A DNA stretch of 64,000 nt from Marinobacter sp. NP-4(2019) (lineage in GTDB: Bacteria > Pseudomonadota > Gammaproteobacteria > Pseudomonadales > Oleiphilaceae). Position 1 is the stretch's first letter, and the number at the start of each line of letters is the position of its first letter. The stretch is from NCBI RefSeq assembly GCF_003994855.1, contig NZ_CP034142.1, forward strand, positions 1,116,001-1,180,000, in the 5' to 3' direction. The notes below the pieces were generated by a model, which worked only from the letters and a program-made list of their open reading frames with translations, had not been told where the DNA came from and searched no databases. Of the stretch, positions 1 to 8,116 are shown piece after piece. The position numbers and the translations under genes were made by a program.

Positions 1-61
1 GCTCCATCCAACAAGAAGAATCGATATCGTGAGGATATCAGGCGATTCTCAGGAGAATTCC

Positions 62-472
62 ATGCCAACAACAACGAAACGTCGTCCGGTGATCGCAGCT
101 ATAATCACCGCCGCGTTGGCCCTGAGTGCAGCGCCCGTGGCGTTTGCCAACAATACTGTGGCCCTCAAGAACGCGCTCTATGGCGCGGGTTATGACGTGG
201 ATAACGTCAACAGCACAATGGATAGCGATACCCGTTCCGCACTCCGGGCCTTTCAGCAGGACCAGGGCCTGACAGTTACTGGTGAGTTGAATGAAGCTAC
301 CAAATCGGCACTGGGTATGGTGCCGATGGAAGTAGCGGTTAATCAGGCATCCGCTGGTAATAATCCCTCTGTGGCGGACGGCAGTGACCCCGTTTCCGTA
401 AAAGCAGGGAGCGAGCCGGAACAGGAAGACGCGGTTGAGGAGGATGATGACGGCGGATGGTCTCTGTTCTGA
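62..472 (+). CDS. exported peptidoglycan-binding domain protein
   Basis: Small exported protein of 136 aa. The ATG at 62 is chosen over an upstream in-frame start at 29 because AGGAGA lies just before it and a signal peptide begins there. Residues 1-29 form a basic start, a hydrophobic run and an AFA cleavage site. Residues about 31-82 match a PG_binding_1 fold, with the typical ALYGAGYDVD, TRSALRAFQ and VTGELNEATKSAL segments. The tail is acidic and ends EEDDDGGWSLF. The family binds peptidoglycan through a three-helix module. No catalytic domain is attached, so it may be a wall-binding accessory protein of the periplasm. It converges with ilvD across a shared terminator. Confidence 0.75.
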   Translation: MPTTTKRRPVIAAIITAALALSAAPVAFANNTVALKNALYGAGYDVDNVNSTMDSDTRSALRAFQQDQGLTVTGELNEATKSALGMVPMEVAVNQASAGNNPSVADGSDPVSVKAGSEPEQEDAVEEDDDGGWSLF

Positions 473-487
473 TACCGGTTCCGCAAC

Positions 488-526
488 AAAAAGCCCGCCA
501 GGCTTGCGACCTGAGCGGGCTTTTTT
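488..526. terminator. bidirectional rho-independent terminator
   Basis: Stem AGCCCGC (492-498) pairs with GCGGGCT (515-521) and is extended by CAGG/CCTG. An A run lies on the left and a T run on the right, so it works for both the peptidoglycan-binding gene (+) and ilvD (-). Confidence 0.85.
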
Positions 527-541
527 ATGCCCGAAACAGGC

Positions 542-2377
542 TCAGTCGAGTTTACTGAGATCCCGGACAGCACCCTTGTCCGCACTCGTAGCCAGCAGCG
601 CATAGGCTTTCAGTGCGGCAGACACCTTACGGTCTCGGGGGAGCTCGGGTTTCCAGCCCTTGCTGTCGCGTTCGGCCCGGCGACGGTCCAGTTCCCGTTG
701 ATCGATTTCCACGTTGATGCTCCGGTTGGGAATATCAATGCGGATAAGGTCACCGTTTTCGATCAGACCAATGGCGCCGCCTGCCGCTGCTTCCGGCGAT
801 GCGTGACCGATGGACAGTCCGGAGGTGCCACCAGAGAAACGACCGTCAGTCAGCAGGGCACATTCCTTGCCCAGGCCTTTCGATTTCAGGTAGCTGGTCG
901 GGTAGAGCATTTCCTGCATGCCCGGTCCGCCACGCGGCCCTTCGTAGCGGATAATGACGACTTCGCCAGGCTTGACCTCGTCGCTGAGGATGCCGGCGAC
1001 GGCGGAATCCTGGCTTTCGAACACCCGGGCCTTGCCTTCGAAGACATAGATACTTTCATCCACACCGGCGGTTTTGACCACGCAACCATCCTGCGCGATG
1101 TTGCCGTACAGTACCGCGAGGCCACCCTCGGACGAGTAGGCGTGCTCGACGGAGCGGATACAGCCGGTTTCCCGGTCACCGTCCAGGGACGGCCAACGGG
1201 TAGCCTGGCTGAACGCGGTCTGGGTGGGAATGCCGGCAGGGCCGGCCTTGTAGAATTCCACCACTTCCTCTGGCGGCTTGCGCATGATGTCCCAGGTTTC
1301 CAGGGCTTCGTGCATGGTTTTGCTGTGTACCGTCGGCAGGTCGGTGTTGATCAGTCCGCCGCGCTCAAGTTCACCAAGGATGCCCATAATGCCGCCGGCA
1401 CGGTGGACGTCTTCCATGTGGTATTTGGGTGAGTTGGGCGCCACCTTGCACAGCTGCGGAACCCGGCGTGAAAGCTGGTCGATTTCGTTCAGTGTGAACG
1501 GAACGCCACCTTCCTGTGCTGCCGCCAACAGGTGCAGGATGGTATTGGTGGAACCGCCCATGGCGATGTCCATCACCATGGCGTTTTCGAAGGCGGCCAT
1601 GGAGGCGATGCTCAACGGCAGCACGCTGGCGTCATCTTCTTCGTAATAGCGCCGTGTGTTCTCTACAATCTGGCGACCGGCCTTGAGGAACAGCTGTTCG
1701 CGGTCAGCGTGGGTAGCCAGCATCGACCCGTTGCCCGGCAGCGCCAGGCCGATGGCTTCGGTCAGGCAGTTCATCGAGTTGGCGGTGAACATACCGGAGC
1801 AGGAGCCGCACGTGGGGCAGGCGCTGCGCTCGTATTCGGCGACTTTCTCATCATCCGCAGTAGGGTCGGCGGCGATGACCATGGCATCCACCAGGTCCAG
1901 TTTGTGCTCGGACAGCTTGGTCTTGCCGGCCTCCATCGGGCCGCCGGATACAAAAATGGTGGGAATGTTCAGGCGCATGGCGGCCATCAGCATGCCCGGG
2001 GTGATCTTGTCGCAGTTGGAGATGCACACCAGGGCGTCGGCGCAGTGGGCGTTGACCATGTATTCCACGGAATCGGCGATGATTTCCCGGGAGGGCAGGG
2101 AATACAGCATGCCGTCGTGGCCCATGGCGATACCGTCGTCCACGGCGATGGTGTTGAATTCCTTGGCAACGCCTCCCGCAGCCTCGATTTCGCGACACAC
2201 CAACTGGCCCAGATCCTTCAGGTGAACATGCCCTGGCACGAACTGGGTAAAGGAGTTGGCAACGGCGATGATCGGCTTTCCGAAATCTTCGTTTTTCATA
2301 CCGGTGGCGCGCCAGAGCGCACGGGCACCGGCCATGTTACGGCCTGCGGTGGATGTCCGCGAACGATACTGAGGCAT
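542..2377 (-). CDS. ilvD: dihydroxy-acid dehydratase
   Basis: IlvD removes water from 2,3-dihydroxy acids to give the 2-keto acids of the valine, leucine and isoleucine pathway; it is cytosolic and carries an Fe-S cluster. The 611 aa length matches the long enterobacterial class (about 616 aa). Candidate cluster cysteines are visible in CISNCDKITPGM (residues about 118-129) and CPTCGSCSGMF (about 187-197). The GDGRFSGGTSGLSIGH-like segment near the C-terminus (TDGRFSGGTSGLSIGH) is also typical. It stands alone on the minus strand with no other ilv gene beside it. Confidence 0.97.
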   Translation of the reverse strand: MPQYRSRTSTAGRNMAGARALWRATGMKNEDFGKPIIAVANSFTQFVPGHVHLKDLGQLVCREIEAAGGVAKEFNTIAVDDGIAMGHDGMLYSLPSREIIADSVEYMVNAHCADALVCISNCDKITPGMLMAAMRLNIPTIFVSGGPMEAGKTKLSEHKLDLVDAMVIAADPTADDEKVAEYERSACPTCGSCSGMFTANSMNCLTEAIGLALPGNGSMLATHADREQLFLKAGRQIVENTRRYYEEDDASVLPLSIASMAAFENAMVMDIAMGGSTNTILHLLAAAQEGGVPFTLNEIDQLSRRVPQLCKVAPNSPKYHMEDVHRAGGIMGILGELERGGLINTDLPTVHSKTMHEALETWDIMRKPPEEVVEFYKAGPAGIPTQTAFSQATRWPSLDGDRETGCIRSVEHAYSSEGGLAVLYGNIAQDGCVVKTAGVDESIYVFEGKARVFESQDSAVAGILSDEVKPGEVVIIRYEGPRGGPGMQEMLYPTSYLKSKGLGKECALLTDGRFSGGTSGLSIGHASPEAAAGGAIGLIENGDLIRIDIPNRSINVEIDQRELDRRRAERDSKGWKPELPRDRKVSAALKAYALLATSADKGAVRDLSKLD

Positions 2378-2545
2378 GGGGGTCTGGTCTCTCTTCTGTT
2401 GCCTGTGACAAAGGTTGGGAGAACAGAGGATACCAGATTCGACTCTTATCGCATGGTTGTTTTACGGGTCCGTGTTTACAATGAGTAACAATAGGGCCGA
2501 ACCGGTCGTCTCTGAGGACAGGGCGATTGGGTAAAAGGAGAGAGT

Positions 2546-3808
2546 GTGTCTATGGCCGAACAGGAAAGCCTGTCGTTGCGTCGTCTCAAGCAGTTTCAGC
2601 CCCTGAACCGGTTAACCGATGATCAATTGGTTCTGCTCGCCAGCCGGGCGGAACGCCGGGTGCATGGCGCTGGGCAACGGGTGGTCGAGCGGGGTGCCCG
2701 GGATGGTGTGGATCTGTTTCTGGTTGCCGGCACGGTAGAGCTGGCGTCTGCAGATGGCCGGAAATCCACCATTGATGCAGGCAGTGAGAAGGCGCTGAAC
2801 CCCATTGCCCGCCTGCAACCGCGAATCTACGATGTGACGGCGGTTCAGCATTGCGAATTTCTCGCGGTGGAACAGGATATCCTCAATCAGATGTTGCGTT
2901 CCGCCCCGGTCCAGCAGGTGGAAATCGAGTCCGGCACGGACTTTGGTAGTGGCGAAAGTGAGGAACACCGCCTGTTAATGGAGTTCTACCTGGAATTGCG
3001 CTCCAACCAGATGAGCCTTCCGAGTGTGCCGGATGTCGCCTGGAAGGTGCGGCGACTTGTTGAGCGAGAGGACACCAGTGCCGAGCAGGTTGCGCTGGCA
3101 GTGTCTGCTGATCCTGCCATGGCCGCCAAGCTCGTCCGGGCCAGTAACAGCCCCCTGTACCGTGGATTCAGGGATGTCCGCAATGTGCGGGAGGCGGTGG
3201 TTCGGCTGGGTATGCTGACAACCCGTCAACTGGTTACCGTGTTTGCCATGCGGGAGGTATTCAAGACCCGGCAGGCCTCTCTGCAGAAGGAGATGGACCG
3301 GCTGTGGCGACATTCCAGAGAAGTCGCCGCCCTGTGTTGGGTATTGGCCGACAGTGCAACCCGGTTGAACCCGGAAGAAGCGATGTTGGCGGGGTTGTTA
3401 CACGATATTGGTGTGGTGCCTGTGCTGGTTCAGGCTGAACACCACGTCAACCTGTTTGCGGATCAGGCCAATCTGAAACACGCCATGACAGAGTTGAGGG
3501 GCGACGTTGGCACCGCCGTACTGGAGAGCTGGTCGTTTCCCGATACCTTTGTTGAGGCGGTGCGCCATGCAGAGGACTGGGAGTATGAAAGCCGTAAACC
3601 GGAACCGCAGTTGGTGGATGTGGTGATTGTTGCCCAGTTGCACTCGATGATTGGTTCCAGTCAGAATGCAGATCTTCCCTCATTTGATGAAGTGCCTGCC
3701 TATCGCAGGCTGGGCGAACTTGAACTGAATGCATCCCGGAGCCTGCAACTGCTGACAGAGGCTCGTGCCAGGGTGGATGAAGTTCACCAGCTTTTGTCAA
3801 TTCACTGA
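2546..3808 (+). CDS. HDOD domain protein with N-terminal cyclic-nucleotide-binding-like domain
   Basis: 420 aa, with a GTG start at 2546 five bases after AAGGAG; an ATG at 2552 is the alternative. Residues about 15-125 resemble a cNMP-binding jelly roll (PLNRLTDDQL, RVVERGARDGVDLFLVAGTVEL), without an obvious phosphate-binding cassette. Residues about 157-350 form an HDOD domain (MSLPSVPDVAWKV, ADPAMAAKLVRASNSPLY), with LLHDIG at about 284-289. HDOD proteins are HD-like signalling proteins whose metal site is often incomplete; they act as regulatory scaffolds rather than proven phosphodiesterases. The exact signal is unknown. The LON-domain gene follows 48 bases downstream and may be co-transcribed. 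Confidence 0.85.
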   Translation: MSMAEQESLSLRRLKQFQPLNRLTDDQLVLLASRAERRVHGAGQRVVERGARDGVDLFLVAGTVELASADGRKSTIDAGSEKALNPIARLQPRIYDVTAVQHCEFLAVEQDILNQMLRSAPVQQVEIESGTDFGSGESEEHRLLMEFYLELRSNQMSLPSVPDVAWKVRRLVEREDTSAEQVALAVSADPAMAAKLVRASNSPLYRGFRDVRNVREAVVRLGMLTTRQLVTVFAMREVFKTRQASLQKEMDRLWRHSREVAALCWVLADSATRLNPEEAMLAGLLHDIGVVPVLVQAEHHVNLFADQANLKHAMTELRGDVGTAVLESWSFPDTFVEAVRHAEDWEYESRKPEPQLVDVVIVAQLHSMIGSSQNADLPSFDEVPAYRRLGELELNASRSLQLLTEARARVDEVHQLLSIH

Positions 3809-3856
3809 GGTTGTGTGATGGTGATTCCGGATTCGACTGACAGGTGACCGCCCCCG

Positions 3857-4435
3857 ATGAATGTGCCTCTTTTCCCTCTCAACTCGATTGTCCTGCCCAG
3901 GGGGCGTATCCCCCTGCAGCTGTTCGAGCCGCGCTACATCGACATGCTGACACGGTGTCTCAAGGAAGATCGGGGGTTTGTCGTGGTGATGCTTCGTGAG
4001 GGGCTGGAGACGGCCAAAGAGGCGGCATTTTACGACATAGGCACCTACGTGCGAATCATCGATTTTCAGCAGCTGGATAACGGTTTGCTGGGCATTACCG
4101 TGGAAGGAGAGGGCAAGGTTTCCGTGGTGCGGAGTTGGCAGGAGCCTGATGGGCTGAACCTGGGTGATGTTGAATGCCTGATGGACGAAGTCAGTTGTGA
4201 GGTCCCGGAACGCTACCTGGAACTGCCCGCGGTGTTGAAGGCCCTGTTTCGCCATCCAGTTATCCGTGATCTGGACATGGATGTTGACTACAGCGATGCC
4301 CGGGATGTGGGGTGGAGGCTGACCGAACTGCTGCCTCTGGACAAGCGGGAGAAGCAACAGTTGGTGGAGCTCCAGGACCCTATCGAAAGGCTGAGCCGGT
4401 TGCACTCCCTGCTTGAGGCGCTGGAGCAGGGCTGA
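3857..4435 (+). CDS. LON-substrate-binding-domain protein (no protease domain)
   Basis: 192 aa, made almost entirely of the Lon N-terminal substrate-binding fold. Its start, VPLFPLNSIVLPRGRIPLQLFEPRY, carries the family signature PLFPL...LPxxxxPLxxFExRY. No AAA+ or Ser-Lys protease part follows, so this is a stand-alone LON-domain protein, not Lon protease. Such proteins are widespread in Proteobacteria and their role is not settled. It lies directly downstream of the HDOD gene on the same strand. Confidence 0.85.
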   Translation: MNVPLFPLNSIVLPRGRIPLQLFEPRYIDMLTRCLKEDRGFVVVMLREGLETAKEAAFYDIGTYVRIIDFQQLDNGLLGITVEGEGKVSVVRSWQEPDGLNLGDVECLMDEVSCEVPERYLELPAVLKALFRHPVIRDLDMDVDYSDARDVGWRLTELLPLDKREKQQLVELQDPIERLSRLHSLLEALEQG

Positions 4436-4462
4436 GCAGTGTTCCTGATGTCGGGTGTCAGG

Positions 4463-5917
4463 TCAGAGTCCGGTGGGTGCGTAGAGCGTCAATGCGTGCT
4501 CCCATTGATGCCAGATATAGGCTGCGGTAAAGCCTCCCCAGATTATGATTGCCGTCATTAGAGTAAGATCCCGGGACAGAGGTACCCGATCATAGCGACT
4601 GTAGCTGGCGCGAATGTAGCCAGTAATGGCCAGTCCCAGAAAGAACCCTCCGACCACATCCGTGAACCAGTGTACTCCGAGGTATAAGCGGCTGATTGCA
4701 ACCAGTGGAATGGGCAGGCTGAACACCAGGTAGGCACGCCAGCGTTTGCGGTGCCGGGTCTCCCTCGCCACGAAATTGGCAACCAGCATGCAGAATACTG
4801 TGATGCCTGTGGTGTGTCCGCTTGGGAAAGCGCCTGAAGCGGGTGGGGCCTGAACCAGTTCCGGTCTGGGGATGGCGGAGTAGGTCTTGAATAGCCAGAC
4901 CAGTAAGGTGGTGAGGGCTACGGCTGCAATGATATGCAGAGCCGCGCCGTAATAACCCCGGAATACAAGAGCGAGAGACAGGAACAATCCGGCGACGACG
5001 AGTACCGGCGTCTCGCCTGCCAGGGTAAACAGGAGCGCGGTCGGATCAAACAGTGGTTGCCGTAATTGTGAGAACCAGGATGCCGCCGCACTGTCGAGGG
5101 GCTGGAGCAGGGTGGTGCCCGTCACCAACTGGCTCCATATGAGGAACAGTGCCGTCGCGGCGATCGCGAGAGACAGCGAGGGCAAGGGGAATTCACCGGC
5201 CTGGGCGGGACGTTCACTGGAGTAGAGGCGCCAGAATCGATGTGTGGTGTCGTACTGTTCCATTTTTCTGGCCAGCCACCGATAGAGTCGGCTGCTGTAT
5301 CCCAGGCCCAGTTGAAAACGGAAAACCGTCAGATAGATGATAATCAGCGTACCCATGCTGATTGCGATGACCGGGTAAAAATGGGCGGGTGGCTGAATAT
5401 CACTGGCCAGTGCGCTGCCTACCAGGTAGCCCGGAATCACATACACGGGGGCCCAGCCCACCGCCGATGTGAGGTTGAACAGGAGAAACCGGCGCCAGGG
5501 CATCATCAGGGCGCCCGCAACCAACGGAATCACCGGTCGTATCGGGCCCACAAAACGACCGATAACCACGCTGACACCGCCGTACCGGTGGAAAAAGTAT
5601 TCGCCCTTGTGAATGGCTTTCGGGTATCGGCTCAGGGGCCATATCCGGTCCAGTTTGCCCTGGCAGAGCCGGCCGAGTGCGAAACTGATGCAGTCGCCGA
5701 GGATGGCCCCCATCGCCGCCCAGAGCAGTGCCTCCGTCAGAGGCATGGCGATTTGTCCTGCCAGGGCGGCGACTGCAAAGATAATGGCCACGCCCGGGAT
5801 CACTATGCCAGCGATGGCGAGGGATTCAGCAAACGCGGTTGCGAAGATCGCCATGGCAAGCCACTCGGAGTGGTTGGTCAGCCAGGCGGACAGGGAGGCA
5901 AGCCAGTCACCGCTCAT
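4463..5917 (-). CDS. DedA-family / PAP2 phosphatase fusion membrane protein
   Basis: 484 aa polytopic membrane protein joining two families. Residues about 25-175 are DedA/SNARE-associated (GDCISFALGR, GRFVGPIRPVIPLVAG), a family linked to polyprenyl-phosphate and phospholipid flipping. Residues about 270-440 are a PAP2 lipid phosphatase with all three motifs: K-x6-RP (344-352), PSGH (365-368) and SRLYLGVHWFTD (409-420). All catalytic residues are present, so it should dephosphorylate a lipid phosphate or pyrophosphate, perhaps undecaprenyl-PP or a phosphatidyl lipid. Its ATG overlaps the stop of the upstream GGDEF-like gene by 4 bases, so it is the last gene of a three-gene operon. Confidence 0.9.
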   Translation of the reverse strand: MSGDWLASLSAWLTNHSEWLAMAIFATAFAESLAIAGIVIPGVAIIFAVAALAGQIAMPLTEALLWAAMGAILGDCISFALGRLCQGKLDRIWPLSRYPKAIHKGEYFFHRYGGVSVVIGRFVGPIRPVIPLVAGALMMPWRRFLLFNLTSAVGWAPVYVIPGYLVGSALASDIQPPAHFYPVIAISMGTLIIIYLTVFRFQLGLGYSSRLYRWLARKMEQYDTTHRFWRLYSSERPAQAGEFPLPSLSLAIAATALFLIWSQLVTGTTLLQPLDSAAASWFSQLRQPLFDPTALLFTLAGETPVLVVAGLFLSLALVFRGYYGAALHIIAAVALTTLLVWLFKTYSAIPRPELVQAPPASGAFPSGHTTGITVFCMLVANFVARETRHRKRWRAYLVFSLPIPLVAISRLYLGVHWFTDVVGGFFLGLAITGYIRASYSRYDRVPLSRDLTLMTAIIIWGGFTAAYIWHQWEHALTLYAPTGL

Positions 5918-6912
5918 GACCCGGAGGCATCTCCCGGCAGAAACCAGATGGAATCCGCCCCGTGCTTACGGGCTTCCTCCAGAGCGAGGCGGGCGCGTTT
6001 TCGAAGAGCATCCGTGCGTGTATCCCCCGATCCACGAGTGGTGCAACCCTGACTCACCGTCGCTTTCCCGACCACAGACCAATTGTGTTCGGCGATGGTC
6101 CTGCGGATGCGCTCGGCAATAACTCTTACCCCTTCCTCGGGAGTGAAGGGGAGAATCAGGAAAAACTCGGACTCATTAAGGGTATAGAGGGTGTCCCCGG
6201 CGCGGATCACGCCGAAAAGGTGTTGGGTGATTTCCCGGAAAAGTGTCTGTATGCCGTTTTTCCCATGGAGATCTTCTGCCTCGTCGGCGTAATCAATGGC
6301 CAGCGTGATTACCGATAGTGAATGACCGGTGGCAATGGCGCGACTGATTTCCTTTTGCAGCGTTTCATCCAGGAAGCGCGCGTTGTGGGCACCCGTTACG
6401 GGATCGGTTATTGCCAGGTCTTCCGCCGATTGAGCCATATGATTGTAGTGCCAGATATACAGAGCCCCGATTGCAATCAGTGCGATGGCCCCGGTCAGTA
6501 TGGTAATGGTTTCCTGGAGGGGCTGGCGAATCAACAGGAAGATTACCAGTGCCAGAAACAGCAATAGCGACAGAATGAGTCCCTGACGCAGCGGCAGGAT
6601 GAGCAGGTTGAGCAGGATGAGGGGCATGCTCCAGTGACTGATGCCTGAGGCGTTCATGGTATACATGGCGACAATCAGCCCGATGTTAAGCGCGGTCAGT
6701 ATCATCAGGTGCCCCGGGGCCGATAACTGGTGGCGGCGGCACACGAAGGTGTAACCGGCGCCGGCCAGAGTCAGCAGGGTCATGCCGGCGGCCAGGTAGA
6801 AAAGGCTATAAAACCCATAGCGAAGGTTCTGGAGAGCAAGGCTGGCGATAAAGAGGGTGGCCAGACAATAACCTGCCAGGTGGGTGTAGGTTCTCAGGCG
6901 CGTTTCAGTCAT
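5914..6912 (-). CDS. membrane protein with degenerate GGDEF domain
   Basis: 332 aa. About six hydrophobic segments fill residues 10-155 and a GGDEF-like domain spans about 166-325 (AITDPVTGAHNARFLDETL). At the active site the expected GGDEF reads NESEF (about 246-250), so the two glycines and the first acid are lost and cyclase activity is unlikely. No EAL domain is attached. It overlaps by 4 bases both the upstream sister gene and the downstream DedA-PAP2 gene, giving tight translational coupling. It may act as a c-di-GMP or GTP sensor, or be purely structural. Confidence 0.85.
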   Translation of the reverse strand: MTETRLRTYTHLAGYCLATLFIASLALQNLRYGFYSLFYLAAGMTLLTLAGAGYTFVCRRHQLSAPGHLMILTALNIGLIVAMYTMNASGISHWSMPLILLNLLILPLRQGLILSLLLFLALVIFLLIRQPLQETITILTGAIALIAIGALYIWHYNHMAQSAEDLAITDPVTGAHNARFLDETLQKEISRAIATGHSLSVITLAIDYADEAEDLHGKNGIQTLFREITQHLFGVIRAGDTLYTLNESEFFLILPFTPEEGVRVIAERIRRTIAEHNWSVVGKATVSQGCTTRGSGDTRTDALRKRARLALEEARKHGADSIWFLPGDASGS

Positions 6913-7928
6913 GCAATTGGCCCCTCCGCATCGGTTTCCGTCACAGGCGGTGAAGAGTGGGACCAGGTGCTGTAGGACTGAGTGCGGTTGCCTCCCTGTT
7001 GTTGTGCCCTGCGCAAGGCGTTAGCCGCGGATTGCTGCAGGCTGTCCGCGTCGTCTCCGATGTTGAGGCCGGCGATGCCTGCGCTGACGGTTAATTCCAG
7101 TCCGTGGGAAACCAGCAGCCCCCGAAGACCCTTGCGGATGGTTTCCGCCTGGCTGGTGGCGTCGGAGGTGGAAATTCCGGGGAGAATAATCAGAAATTGC
7201 AGGTCAGCCACCCGATAATAGGTGTCGAAGTCCCGCAGTTGTGAATGCAGGTAGCGGCCAATTCGGGGCAGGATGGAACGAATATCGGCATCGGGATCGG
7301 TATCGCTCAGATGGGTATCCAGACCAAGCATGATGATGGACATGTCGGTGCCTTCCCGTTCACTGCGCTGGATTTCCTTGTGCAGGTCAGCGGACAGGTA
7401 TTCCCGGCTGGCAGCCTGAGTGAGCTCGTCGGTACGGCGCAATGGAGCCAGTTGGCGGGACTTGTATTCGCGCAGGAACACCAGGACAGCAGACAGCATA
7501 ACGGTCAGCAGGAAGGCGCTGACCATCTGGTGACGCTCCGGCAGACCCGCCGACCAGTAGGTTGATGCCATCGCGAGGAAGGCGCAGGCCAGGGTTGTTA
7601 CAATGGCCCAGGAGAGCGGCAACAGGGCAAATGCCAGTAACGGCGCTGCATACAGCCAGTGAACCAGGCTCCAGGGGCCTGTCCACAGACTGCCAACCAG
7701 CAGGATCAGGAATGCGCCGAGGACAAGGCGGTTGATTGTCGGCCAGGGCGCCCGGGATCGTTGCGGGTGAAAGGCGCTGCCGGTGAAGATCAGGGCGGCG
7801 GCTGTCAGTGCGGTAACGGTTGTGAGGTGTGCGCCATAGACGGCAGAAAGCGCGGCGATAATGGCCAGCACGATGAAGCCAGCTCTCGACAGGCGACTCA
7901 ACAGGAATTTTTCGGCCATCTGGGCCAT
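6909..7928 (-). CDS. membrane protein with degenerate GGDEF domain
   Basis: 339 aa when started at the ATG at 7928, which sits 9 bases after GGGAGAGG; the open frame runs to 7967. Hydrophobic segments cover residues about 14-152 and a GGDEF-like domain follows from about 165 (RRTDELTQAASREYLSADL). The signature position reads VADLQF (about 240-245) in place of GGDEF, so the catalytic site is missing. It is the first gene of the operon that continues with a second degenerate GGDEF protein and the DedA-PAP2 fusion. It is divergent from proA, sharing a 188-base upstream region. Confidence 0.82.
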   Translation of the reverse strand: MAQMAEKFLLSRLSRAGFIVLAIIAALSAVYGAHLTTVTALTAAALIFTGSAFHPQRSRAPWPTINRLVLGAFLILLVGSLWTGPWSLVHWLYAAPLLAFALLPLSWAIVTTLACAFLAMASTYWSAGLPERHQMVSAFLLTVMLSAVLVFLREYKSRQLAPLRRTDELTQAASREYLSADLHKEIQRSEREGTDMSIIMLGLDTHLSDTDPDADIRSILPRIGRYLHSQLRDFDTYYRVADLQFLIILPGISTSDATSQAETIRKGLRGLLVSHGLELTVSAGIAGLNIGDDADSLQQSAANALRRAQQQGGNRTQSYSTWSHSSPPVTETDAEGPIA

Positions 7929-8000
7929 AGTATCCATCCTCTCCCGGACATCCGTTTTTGTCAGCATAACGCAGGTTGCGTCTATCGTCTGTCAATCAAT

Positions 8001-8030
8001 GCCGAACAGGGCGTTCGGCAGCGGTATAAT
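8001..8030 (+). promoter_or_regulatory. candidate proA promoter with operator-like dyad
   Basis: A perfect -10 hexamer TATAAT lies at 8025-8030, about 87 bases before the proA ATG. Just upstream, GCCGAAC (8001-8007) and GTTCGGC (8013-8019) form a 7-bp inverted repeat with a 5-base spacer in the -35/spacer region. The -35 is poor, which fits an activator- or repressor-controlled promoter. No regulator can be named from the sequence. Confidence 0.45.
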
Positions 8031-8116
8031 AATCGTTTGGGATGCGTACTTGAATCGGGAAAGGTAAAGTTACCGTCTAATTCGTGAAATCAGCTATTAA
8101 AACCAAAGGTAATCGA

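Noticed and set aside
527..1432. Open frame of 301 codons on the plus strand
   Set aside because: It is antisense to ilvD, has no ribosome site or family features and mirrors the codon bias of ilvD.
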